Assembly: GCA_021815245.1 (NCBI GenBank)
Contig: JAKAHF010000011.1
Coordinates: forward strand, 1-12,414
From: Actinomycetes bacterium
GTDB taxonomy: Bacteria > Actinomycetota > Thermoleophilia > RBG-16-64-13
DNA: 12,414 nucleotides
Reading direction: 5' to 3'
This document shows positions 5,996 to 12,414 of the stretch, in pieces; the stretch's first letter is position 1; each line of letters starts with the position of its first letter. The notes beneath the pieces are model-generated. The model saw only the letters and a program-made list of their open reading frames with translations, was not told the DNA's origin and ran no database searches. Made by a program: the position numbers and the translations under genes.

Positions 5996-7501
5996 TCAGC
6001 CGGGGCTAAATCCCGGGTTGGTCTCATAGTGCTCGGGAATGTAGTCCTCGAGCACGGGGAAATCACGAAGCTCCCGGTCTATCGCCGCACGCATGAACGA
6101 ATCTACCCACCAGAAGACATTTTGCGCGCTCACGTTTCGTCTGAGACGCCGCATGCGGTAGCGGCGTTCGCTGGGCAGCATCCGATACGCGTTGAAGATC
6201 GCGTCGGCCGTCTGCTCGACGTCGTAGGGATTGACCACCAGGGCGGCTTGGCCGAGTTGACCGGCGGCGCCTGCGAACTGACTGAGAATGAGCACGGAGT
6301 CTTCTTCGAGGCTGGCGGCGCAGAACTCCTTTGCGACCAGGTTCATGCCGTCCTTGAGCGGAGTTATCAGGGCTATGCTTGCCGCCCGGTAGAAAGCCAC
6401 CAGTTCGGTGTTGCTCAGGCTGCGGAAGAAGTAGTGGATGGGCACCCAACCGAGCTGGGAGTAGCGGCCGTTGATCTGTCCGACCAGTTGCTCGATCTCC
6501 ATCTTGAGGTCATCGTACTCGGTGATGCCCACGCGACTCGGCACGACCACCTGGAAGAGGTGGATGCGTGTGCGTACCTCGGGAAATCGCTCGAGCAGGT
6601 CGGCAAAAGCGCGGAGTCGTTCGGGGATTCCTTTGGTGTAATCGAGCCGGTCGACACCCAGCACGATCTGCCGGTCGGTGAAGCGGGTGCGTATTGCCTC
6701 TATCTGCTCCAGGACATCGGCCGCGTTCGCCCGATTGGTCATCGCGTTGGCATCGATGCCGATGGGAAAGCTCCCTGCTCTGATCTCGCGCTCGCCCGCG
6801 CGCACGACGTGCAGGTGGCCTTCTTGCCTAACCTGGGCGTTCTTGAGCAGCACTCTCACGCACTGGATGAAGTTGCGCCGGTCGCGTTGCGTCTGGAAGC
6901 CTACCAGGTCGTGGGCGAGCAGAGAGGTCAAGATGGCCTGCCGCTCGGGCAGCTTCATGAAGATGTCGGGCGCCGGAAACGGAATGTGCAGGAAGAAGGC
7001 GAGGTCGGCTTTGCTGCCGCTCTCGCGCATGTGGTGGGCGACGTCCATCAACTGGTAGTCGTGTATCCAGATGAAGTCGTCTTCGTCGGATTCCTCAGCT
7101 ATGGCCTCGGCGAACTTGCGGTTGACCTTGACGTATGCGCGCCAGTAGTCGGGCTCGAAATTGCAGCGCGACTGAAGGTCGTGAAAGAGCGGCCAGACCG
7201 ACTCGTTGGAATAGCCGTGGTAGTAGTTTTCGACCTCTTCGGCGCTGAGATCGACGGGTTTGAGCAGGTAGCCGGCTTCGCGGGAGGCGCCCTTGAAGAT
7301 CTCGGTCATGCCGGGGATCGCATCGGAGATGCCCGACCAACCGATCCACACCCCGCCACGGTCGCGGAGTACGGGCATGAGGGCCGAAACGAGTCCACCG
7401 GAACCGGGTTTGAGAGTCCAGGCGTCACGACCGTGATTCTCGAGCACGTAGGGGAGTCTGTTCGAGACCACTATGAGCCTCTTGGCCGATTCGGGGGTCA
7501 T
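5996..7501 (-). CDS. otsA: Alpha,alpha-trehalose-phosphate synthase
   Basis: Retaining GT20 glycosyltransferase that transfers glucose from UDP- or another NDP-glucose to glucose-6-phosphate, forming trehalose-6-phosphate in the cytoplasm. The length of 501 residues is slightly above the E. coli enzyme. SNRLP is at 13-17, GSGGL at 33-37, the WIGWSG turn at 52-57, YYHGYSN at 93-99, HDYQL at 147-151, VDRLDYTKGIPERL with Arg285 and Lys290 (phosphate-binding pair), and DGMNLVAKEF at 384-393. All key residues appear present. ATG 7501 is preceded by AGGAGG. It is the last gene of the leftward trehalose operon, 40 bp after treT, and its partner phosphatase otsB is the first gene. Nucleotide-sugar specificity cannot be read directly. 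Confidence 0.96.
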   Translation of the reverse strand: MTPESAKRLIVVSNRLPYVLENHGRDAWTLKPGSGGLVSALMPVLRDRGGVWIGWSGISDAIPGMTEIFKGASREAGYLLKPVDLSAEEVENYYHGYSNESVWPLFHDLQSRCNFEPDYWRAYVKVNRKFAEAIAEESDEDDFIWIHDYQLMDVAHHMRESGSKADLAFFLHIPFPAPDIFMKLPERQAILTSLLAHDLVGFQTQRDRRNFIQCVRVLLKNAQVRQEGHLHVVRAGEREIRAGSFPIGIDANAMTNRANAADVLEQIEAIRTRFTDRQIVLGVDRLDYTKGIPERLRAFADLLERFPEVRTRIHLFQVVVPSRVGITEYDDLKMEIEQLVGQINGRYSQLGWVPIHYFFRSLSNTELVAFYRAASIALITPLKDGMNLVAKEFCAASLEEDSVLILSQFAGAAGQLGQAALVVNPYDVEQTADAIFNAYRMLPSERRYRMRRLRRNVSAQNVFWWVDSFMRAAIDRELRDFPVLEDYIPEHYETNPGFSPG

Positions 7502-7541
7502 CGATCCTCCTGGGCCGACTGCCGGGATAGCGAGCTATGCA

Positions 7542-8801
7542 CTAGCGCAGCTCGATGCGATCCTCGAGGCCGTGCGCGAGCGCGACCATGAGCGTGAGAT
7601 ACTCGCGCACGTGCCGAGTCACAAGGAAGTTCTGCCGCACCAACTCGCGCGCCGACTGACCTATCTGCGCCATGCGGCTGCGCTCGGAGAGCAGGTAGCG
7701 CATACGCAACGCCGCGCCTTCAGGTGTGTCCACCAGGAAGCCCGTGCGGTGATTCATCACCTGGAGGCGGATGCCGCCGGTGTTGCCGCCGATGACCGGC
7801 TTGCCCTTCCACATCGCCTCGGTGACCGTGAGGCCGAATCCCTCCCGCAGGGACTTCTGCAGAACGATGTCGGCCCCCGTCTGGAGCGCGTTGATGGTTC
7901 GGTCGCTGTAGTGGCCGGTGGATAGCACGTGTATGTCGGAGTCGCCCTCAGCCGCCTCCTGTACCTCTTTGAGCACAACGGCTCCCTCGGGGTCGTCGGC
8001 CGCCGTGCCTCCGGCCAGCACCAGCTGGAGTCCCGGCACGAAGTCTTTGGCAAGGCGGTAGGCCGCGATGACGCCGACCGGGTCCTTGAAACGGTCGAAG
8101 CGCGAGATCTGCACGACGACCGGTCTTGAGCGGTCGATGCCGAACTCCTTCAGCACCGAGCCGACGGTCTCCTCATCGAGGGGGAGGTTCTTCTCGCTCA
8201 AAGGGTCGATGCTCGGCGGAATGAGAAAGACGGTGTGAGGCATCGGCTGAGCGAAGGCATCGAGGGAGAAGATGCTTGCGTCGTAGCCCAGTACGAACTG
8301 GCGGATATGTTTCCAGACCGGTCGGTAGGGGTGGCTGAGATCGATGTGGCAGCGCCAGATCCACTTACCTTTGCGGCCCGGGCACATACCGAGCAGCGGG
8401 GCAGGCTGCGGATCGTGGACTACCACGATGTCGGCCTCCTCGAGTGTGGGGCGAAGGATCTCCGCATTCTGCGCGTTGACGTCTCGGTAGGCGCGCAGCA
8501 GGTTCGGGGCGATCTGCAGGGCTTTGCCTTGCAGCGCATTGTGAAATGACTTGGTGCAGTTGAAGAAGTCCTCGTTGCCCTCGATGACTTCCCAGGTGGC
8601 GTCGATGCCGACGGCGCGCATGAGGGGCACCATGGATTCGAGGATCTCAGCCACTCCGCCGCCTTGGCGGGTGGAGTTGACGTGTACGACCCTCAGTCCC
8701 TGGAAGCCCCGGGAGACCTGTACCAACTGTTCGATCGCATCCGTGCCGGCAAACTCCGCATAGCGGGCAAGGAGCGTCTCGTCCCAACGCTCGCCGCTCA
8801 T
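7542..8801 (-). CDS. treT: Trehalose synthase (glycosyltransferring), TreT-type GT4
   Basis: Retaining GT4 enzyme that forms trehalose directly from NDP-glucose and glucose; in archaeal and thermophilic relatives the reaction is reversible. The 419-residue sequence closely follows archaeal TreT proteins as remembered. It has HVNST-GGGVAEIL at 40-54, EGNEDFFNCTKSFHNALQG at 74-92, HDPQPAPL at 129-136, WIWRCHIDLS at 147-156 and PPSIDPLSEKN at 195-205. In the donor domain Arg234 and Lys239 lie in SRFDRFKDP, and EGFGLTVTE is at 319-327. The start overlaps the stop of the upstream DUF5752-like gene by 4 bp (ATGA), with GGGAGG upstream. Sitting between otsB and otsA, it gives the operon a second route to trehalose, or a way to recover NDP-glucose from it. 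The sequence does not show which direction is used. Confidence 0.93.
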   Translation of the reverse strand: MSGERWDETLLARYAEFAGTDAIEQLVQVSRGFQGLRVVHVNSTRQGGGVAEILESMVPLMRAVGIDATWEVIEGNEDFFNCTKSFHNALQGKALQIAPNLLRAYRDVNAQNAEILRPTLEEADIVVVHDPQPAPLLGMCPGRKGKWIWRCHIDLSHPYRPVWKHIRQFVLGYDASIFSLDAFAQPMPHTVFLIPPSIDPLSEKNLPLDEETVGSVLKEFGIDRSRPVVVQISRFDRFKDPVGVIAAYRLAKDFVPGLQLVLAGGTAADDPEGAVVLKEVQEAAEGDSDIHVLSTGHYSDRTINALQTGADIVLQKSLREGFGLTVTEAMWKGKPVIGGNTGGIRLQVMNHRTGFLVDTPEGAALRMRYLLSERSRMAQIGQSARELVRQNFLVTRHVREYLTLMVALAHGLEDRIELR

Positions 8802-9490
8802 GGCGTGCCTCCCATCGCCGATACGGCGTCGCCGGTACCGGTCTTGGCGCCGAGATAGGACGACACCACATTGGTGAGCCTATCGCGAATGGCGAAGAGC
8901 GTCTCGAAGTAGGGCTCGATGTTGGCGATCGCACCGACTAGTTGCGCGTACTCCGACTCGACCCCGCCGAGCCAGGCGGAGAAGTCGTCTTTGCCCACCG
9001 GTTCCCGCCGCCGGGCGTCGATGAAGTGGTAGAAGATGCTACCGACCGAGAGGTTCGGCAGGACCTCCAGCAGCTCGTCCGGATGCCGGAGTACCCGGTG
9101 TGTGTCGAAGACCACGATGATCGAGCGGGCGAAATGGAACTGCTGATCGGCCTGCGTGAACAGCATCAACTCGGTCTCGTCGAGCCGCTCGTCGATGACC
9201 TCGATCAGCTCTTGGCGGAGTTGCTCGATGTCGGAGAACGACGCCGGATCGATCACCGCCAGTCGCTCGGCCGCGGGCGTATCGTGCAGGCTGCTGTGGC
9301 ACCAGGTCGCGAAATCGTTGTTGAACTCGCGCTCCGTTGGTTGCGGCCTCAGTAGCGTCCCCCAGAAATGGTGGTAGATACAGCCCGGATGGACGTCGCG
9401 TATCACGTTGCGCAGTTCTCTCAATGTCTGCGCCCTGCGTCCCGTGGCGATCATCGACAGCGCACAATCCTTGATGGCGAACTCGAGCAT
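8798..9490 (-). CDS. DUF5752-like protein of the trehalose operon
   Basis: A 230-residue cytoplasmic protein of unknown function. The opening LEFAIKDCALSMIATGRRAQTLRELR, followed by IYHHFWGTLLRP, resembles the DUF5752 family; this assignment is from memory. It is followed by predominantly helical sequence containing DFATWCHSSLHD, a long acidic helix LRQELIEVIDERLDE, and a second histidine-bearing stretch FYHFIDARRREP. There is no signal peptide or membrane segment. The paired IYHHF and IFYHF motifs, each near a strand-like segment, suggest an internal duplication. The start has GAGGAGG upstream. It overlaps treT by 4 bp, so the two are probably translated together, and it lies 66 bp after otsB. 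Context suggests a trehalose-related accessory role, perhaps a partner of TreT; this is inference only. Confidence 0.85.
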   Translation of the reverse strand: MLEFAIKDCALSMIATGRRAQTLRELRNVIRDVHPGCIYHHFWGTLLRPQPTEREFNNDFATWCHSSLHDTPAAERLAVIDPASFSDIEQLRQELIEVIDERLDETELMLFTQADQQFHFARSIIVVFDTHRVLRHPDELLEVLPNLSVGSIFYHFIDARRREPVGKDDFSAWLGGVESEYAQLVGAIANIEPYFETLFAIRDRLTNVVSSYLGAKTGTGDAVSAMGGTP

Positions 9491-9556
9491 TCCGCCACCT
9501 CCTCATCGTTTTTGGCCCGGTGGCCGTAACTTCATTTTACTGCAGCCGTCAGAAGT

Positions 9557-10375
9557 CTACCCTGCCCGACCTGACGAAAAACTGACTGCGCCCAGAAACC
9601 GGCCCAGAAAGGCCGCTACCTGGTCGACGCCGTGGAGCCGATAGTCGGCCAGTGTCTCCCAGAGAGGCTCACCCACTATCAGCCCGACACCCCAGTGCTT
9701 CGCGGCACTGAACATGTTCTCGTCGGTGCGGTCGTCACCGATACACACCGGACACACGGTCGATCGCCTTCCGCCGAGGCGTTTGAGCAGCCATATCATG
9801 GCTTTGCCCTTGTCCCAGGCGAGCGCCGGCACCAAGTCGAGCACCATCTTGCCCGGAACGGTGTTCAGATCGGGCGATCGGGCCGCCAACTCGTTCACGA
9901 CGCGTATCACCTCGTCGCGCTCGGCGGGAGCCACCTGCCTGTAGTGTACCGACAGCGAGACACCCTTGGTCTCGACTATCACCCCCTGAATCGAACGAAG
10001 CCGGTGCCCCAATTCGTATGAGGCCATCTCGAGTTCGCGGCTGTCGTGTGGCGCGATCTCCAGGTTGACGCCGCTGCCTTCGGGCCCGGCGATGTGATGG
10101 CCGTGATCGGCCGCGTAGTATGCAGCCGGCACGCCGACCCGTGACTGCACATCGGCGAGACCTCGTCCGGAGGCAATGCATACCGTGTAGGCCGACGACA
10201 GTCTGCGTATCAGATCGCGCGTGGGCCCAGGAATCGCCGCCGAATCGGGGGTAGAGACGATTGGTGCCAAGGTGCCGTCAAAATCCAGGAAGAAGGCGGG
10301 TTTGCGCTTTCCGATGAGCGAGATTATCCGCGAGAAGCATTCGAGCCCTTCGGGAAGTCCTTTCGGGTCAATCAA
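9557..10375 (-). CDS. otsB: Trehalose-6-phosphate phosphatase
   Basis: HAD-superfamily phosphatase that hydrolyses trehalose-6-phosphate to trehalose, completing the OtsA route. It has 272 residues. HAD motif I is DFDGTLAPI, with the nucleophile Asp31 and acid Asp33. Motif II is the Ser of CIASGRG. The conserved Lys is in WDKGKA, and the Mg-binding motif GDDRTDE is at 213-219. The cap domain lies between motif II and the Lys. The start is TTG 10375, supported by AAAGGTGA about 6 nt upstream; no nearby in-frame ATG offers a better choice. It is the first gene of the leftward operon, divergent from the RRM gene. Confidence 0.94.
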   Translation of the reverse strand: MIDPKGLPEGLECFSRIISLIGKRKPAFFLDFDGTLAPIVSTPDSAAIPGPTRDLIRRLSSAYTVCIASGRGLADVQSRVGVPAAYYAADHGHHIAGPEGSGVNLEIAPHDSRELEMASYELGHRLRSIQGVIVETKGVSLSVHYRQVAPAERDEVIRVVNELAARSPDLNTVPGKMVLDLVPALAWDKGKAMIWLLKRLGGRRSTVCPVCIGDDRTDENMFSAAKHWGVGLIVGEPLWETLADYRLHGVDQVAAFLGRFLGAVSFSSGRAG

Positions 10376-10560
10376 ACGGGGTCACCTTTCTTTCATACGC
10401 TATTCGAATGGATACCCATAGACGACTTCTGTGTTGTATGATGGTATAGCATCGATAGGAAGCTCTTACCGCGACGTGCAGAGTGCTCATCAACTCGTTC
10501 GTCCGCAGGTGCATCCGACCGCATGCGGTTCTGTAATGTTGGGGTCTGTGGAGGAGATTG
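10376..10560. promoter_or_regulatory. Divergent control region, otsB operon / RRM gene
   Basis: A 185-bp non-coding gap. On the minus strand, GGGTAT (10412-10417) about 36 bp before otsB matches the -10 of stress-type (SigB-like) promoters, but no GTTT -35 is seen at the right distance. A T/A-rich stretch TTGTATGATGGTATAGC lies near 10434-10450. On the plus side, a perfect 12-bp palindrome ACCGCATGCGGT (10518-10529) directly precedes TAATGT (10533-10538), a possible -10 of the RRM gene. GGAGGAG (10550-10556) is that gene's ribosome binding site. Confidence 0.4.
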
Positions 10561-10962
10561 ATGAGCACCGCAAGACTGTATGTCGGCAACCTATCCTACG
10601 GTACCACCAAAGAAACCCTCGAGAAGGCGTTCGGCGAACACGGCGAGATCGTGGCGGTGAACATAATCACCGACCGACAGACCGGCCGTCCGAAGGGCTT
10701 TGCCTTCGTCGAGATGAGCACTCCTGAAGAAGCCGATGCTGCGAAGGCCGCTCTCAACGGCGCCGACCTCGACGGTCGGACCATCAACGTCGACAACGCT
10801 CGCGAGCAGGAACCGCGCCGTCCCGGCGGTTTCGGTGGCGGCGGCGGTCGTGGTGGCTATGGCGGCGGTGGCGGCGGCTATGGCGGCGGTGGCGGCGGTG
10901 GCGGCTACGGTGGTGGCGGCGGCGGCTACGGTGGCGGACGCTCCGGGGGCTCCCGCTGGTAG
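10561..10962 (+). CDS. Glycine-rich RRM RNA-binding protein
   Basis: A 133-residue single-RRM protein. RNP2 is LYVGNL (residues 6-11) and RNP1 is KGFAFVEM (45-52), with the aromatic residues Tyr7, Phe47 and Phe49 that stack on RNA bases. The RRM spans about residues 4-80. Residues 89 to about 126 are a low-complexity tail of Gly runs broken by Tyr, Phe or Arg, ending SGGSRW. This architecture resembles cyanobacterial Rbp and plant glycine-rich cold-induced proteins; such proteins usually act as RNA chaperones or in cold and stress responses. ATG 10561 was chosen: GGAGGAG precedes it, and the RRM strand starts four residues later. The gene stands alone, with its own upstream region and a strong terminator. 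Confidence 0.95.
   Translation: MSTARLYVGNLSYGTTKETLEKAFGEHGEIVAVNIITDRQTGRPKGFAFVEMSTPEEADAAKAALNGADLDGRTINVDNAREQEPRRPGGFGGGGGRGGYGGGGGGYGGGGGGGGYGGGGGGYGGGRSGGSRW
10825..10938 (+). repeat. GGY-rich low-complexity coding repeat
   Basis: About 114 bp made almost entirely of GGC and GGT codons interrupted periodically by TAT/TAC. It includes near-identical modules of the form GGCTAYGGYGGYGGYGGC at roughly 10855-10935 and encodes the glycine-rich tail of the RRM protein. GGC and GGT alternate irregularly. Such tracts can change length by replication slippage. Confidence 0.85.
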
Positions 10963-11008
10963 GAACTCAGTGAGGCGCGACGACACGCCCTGAAATGAAG
11001 CAGACTTC

Positions 11009-11040
11009 GGGCGCCGGGTGACCGGCGCCCTTTCTATTTG
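11009..11040 (+). terminator. Intrinsic terminator of the RRM gene
   Basis: A perfect 9-bp stem GGGCGCCGG/CCGGCGCCC (11009-11017 and 11022-11030) with a GTGA tetraloop is followed by TTTCTATTT. It lies 46 bp after the RRM stop and 10-20 bp before the end of the convergent YyaL gene. It is a clear Rho-independent terminator on the plus strand; the minus side lacks a T-run. Confidence 0.9.
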
Positions 11041-11049
11041 ACCAACAGG

Positions 11050-12414
11050 TCAGCGATCGTCGAGCAGGGCCTTGAGCGCCTTTGGGTGGCTCGTCGGCGC
11101 CGAGCAGGTCGACCGGCGGCACACCCACGCGGCTGCCGGTTCCTCCGGACCGAGTTCCTTGCCTTCGAGCAGGGGGACGGAACCCGAGCGGCCCGCCGGG
11201 CGGGCCGCGACGATGATGTGAGGTCTGAAGCTCGAGCGTAGCACCTGAAGAAAGTCCTCAGCGGCGGCGGTGGCCAGGTCCCCGACAATGGCGACTTCGG
11301 TCGCGCCCTTCTCGGCCAGCAGCATCGCCCAGAGCCACTGCCCACACATGACCGGGGCGCGCGCGACCAGTCCCGAAGCCGCTTCGAGCGCGCCCGCGGC
11401 GGCATCCGCATAGCGGGTATCACCGGTGTAGGCGGCGAGCTTCAGCAACACGGTTGCGGCCATGGCATTGCCGCTCGGAGTGGGGCTGTCCTGTAGCGAC
11501 CGAGGTCGCACGATGAGGCTCTCGTGCTCGTCGCTCGTGTCGAAGAAGCCCCCGTTGGGGCGGGCAAAGTGCTGGAGCATGGATTCGGCGAATCGCCGGG
11601 CGGCGTCAAACCACTCCTCCGCGAATGTGGTCGCATAGAGAGCCAGAAGCCCCTCGATGACGCAGGCATAGTCTTCGAGAAAGCCCAGCCCCTGAGCCTT
11701 GCCGTCCTTCCACGAGTGGTGCAGTCGGTGTGGGTCGACGGCCAACTCGGTGAGGATGAACCGGCCCGAGCTCACGGCCGCGTCCGCGAAGCGCTCGCCC
11801 CCCGGCTCCCGGCCGGCCTCCGCCAATGCGGCGAGTGTCAGACCGTTCCAGCCGGCAAGCACTTTGTCGTCGCGCCCCGGTCGAGTCCGCAGTTCGCGGG
11901 CGGCGAGCAGGGCGGTTCGTACGTCATCGGACGGCGGGGTGCAGGCAGGGTCCGAGCGGTGCAGGATGTTCGTGTCCTCGAAGTTGCCCTGTTCGGTCAC
12001 GCCGTAGAACTGCGCGGCGACTGACGCGGAGTCTGAGGGGAGGGCCGCATCGATCTGTGGTCGCGTCCAGGTGTAGAACTTGCCTTCTTCTCCTTCGCTA
12101 TCGGCGTCCTCGGCGCTGAAGAAGCCGCCTTCGGCATGCCGCATGTCACGGAGAAGATAGTGGAGGGTCTCTTCGGCTACGGCGCGATAGCGAGGTTCAC
12201 GCAGGAGCTGCCAGGCGTGCAGGTAACACCTCGCCAGCTGCGCGTTGTCATACAGCATCTTCTCGAAATGCGGCTCCTCCCAGCCCGGGTCCACCGTTTA
12301 GCGGAAGAACCCGCCCGCCACATGGTCGTGCAAGGTCCTGGCCCGCATCTGCTCGGACGCCAAGGTGGGGCCGGGCGACGCCGTCTTCTTCGCGGCCGAC
12401 ACGGAGGCCAAGGC
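11050..12414 (-). pseudogene. YyaL/SSP411 thioredoxin-domain protein, interrupted by in-frame TAA and cut by window edge
   Basis: The long frame (414 codons from GTG 12294) is the C-terminal, glycosidase-like (alpha/alpha)-barrel part of the YyaL/SSP411/spermatogenesis-associated protein 20 family. It shows EEPHFEKMLYDNAQLA, GGFFSAEDADSEGEEGKFYTW, NGLTLAALAEAG and the Cys-containing C-terminus WVCRRSTCSAPTSHP. The family's N-terminal thioredoxin (DUF255) domain should lie upstream. The same frame continues to the window edge as ...RTLHDHVAGGFFR-stop-TVDPGW, where relatives read GGFxRYxVDxxW. The TAA (plus-strand bases 12298-12300) thus replaces a highly conserved Tyr codon, with no frame change. 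GTG 12294 is unlikely to be a natural start, because it splits a conserved motif and has no Shine-Dalgarno. The cause may be a real nonsense mutation or a sequence error. The biochemical role of the family is poorly known. Confidence 0.8.

Noticed and set aside
5891..7591. Open frame of 566 codons on the plus strand, longer than the gene it covers
   Set aside because: It lies antisense to otsA, which carries every GT20 motif. High-GC codon use keeps the opposite strand open; the antisense product shows no domains.
10558..10560. TTG one codon before the ATG of the RRM gene as start
   Set aside because: It would leave almost no spacing to GGAGGAG, and ATG is the preferred codon; it adds only one residue.
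10825..10938. GGY tract considered as a CRISPR-like or satellite repeat
   Set aside because: It stays in frame within the RRM protein and encodes a Gly-rich tail; there are no spacers or conserved repeat units of array type.
10591..10986. Ala/Thr-rich antisense frame over the RRM gene
   Set aside because: It is an artefact of reading the GGY tract backwards; there is no ribosome site and no family resemblance.

Overview
The window is about 12.4 kb of high-GC bacterial DNA (roughly 60-65% GC by eye) with short intergenic gaps and strong GC preference at third codon positions. It holds ordinary chromosomal genes: no tRNA, rRNA, CRISPR array, insertion sequence or phage gene was seen. Gene content and codon style suggest a high-GC bacterium, possibly a deep-branching Actinomycetota, but the sequence alone does not settle the phylum. 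Both ends cut through genes.

Layout. (1) 1-2501, plus strand: the end of ilvB, then ilvN and ilvC, the acetolactate synthase and ketol-acid reductoisomerase steps of branched-chain amino acid synthesis, as a tight operon ending in a strong GC-rich hairpin. (2) 2601-4767: a LysR-type regulator (minus) divergent from an EamA/DMT-family permease (plus). The 211-bp gap between them has overlapping T-N11-A palindromes, an A/T-rich promoter-like stretch, an 18-codon ORF and a strong intrinsic terminator directly ahead of the permease. This looks like a regulator/exporter pair with a possible attenuated leader. (3) 4802-5866: a small alpha/beta hydrolase (minus) divergent from a 76-residue all-helical protein that starts at TTG. 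(4) 5996-10375, minus strand: a four-gene trehalose operon read otsB, DUF5752-like gene, treT, otsA. It combines the two-step OtsA/OtsB route with the single-step TreT route. (5) 10561-10962, plus strand: an RRM protein with a glycine-rich tail, divergent from the trehalose operon and followed by a textbook terminator. (6) 11050 to the right edge, minus strand: a YyaL/SSP411-type thioredoxin-domain protein interrupted by an in-frame TAA.

The main points for a second look are: the cofactor loop of the ketol-acid reductoisomerase, which lacks the usual NADPH-phosphate residues and carries a Glu; the LysR/EamA intergenic region; the double trehalose pathway with its uncharacterised partner; the unrecognised small helical protein; and the interrupted YyaL gene. 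No wholly new multi-gene system could be demonstrated.
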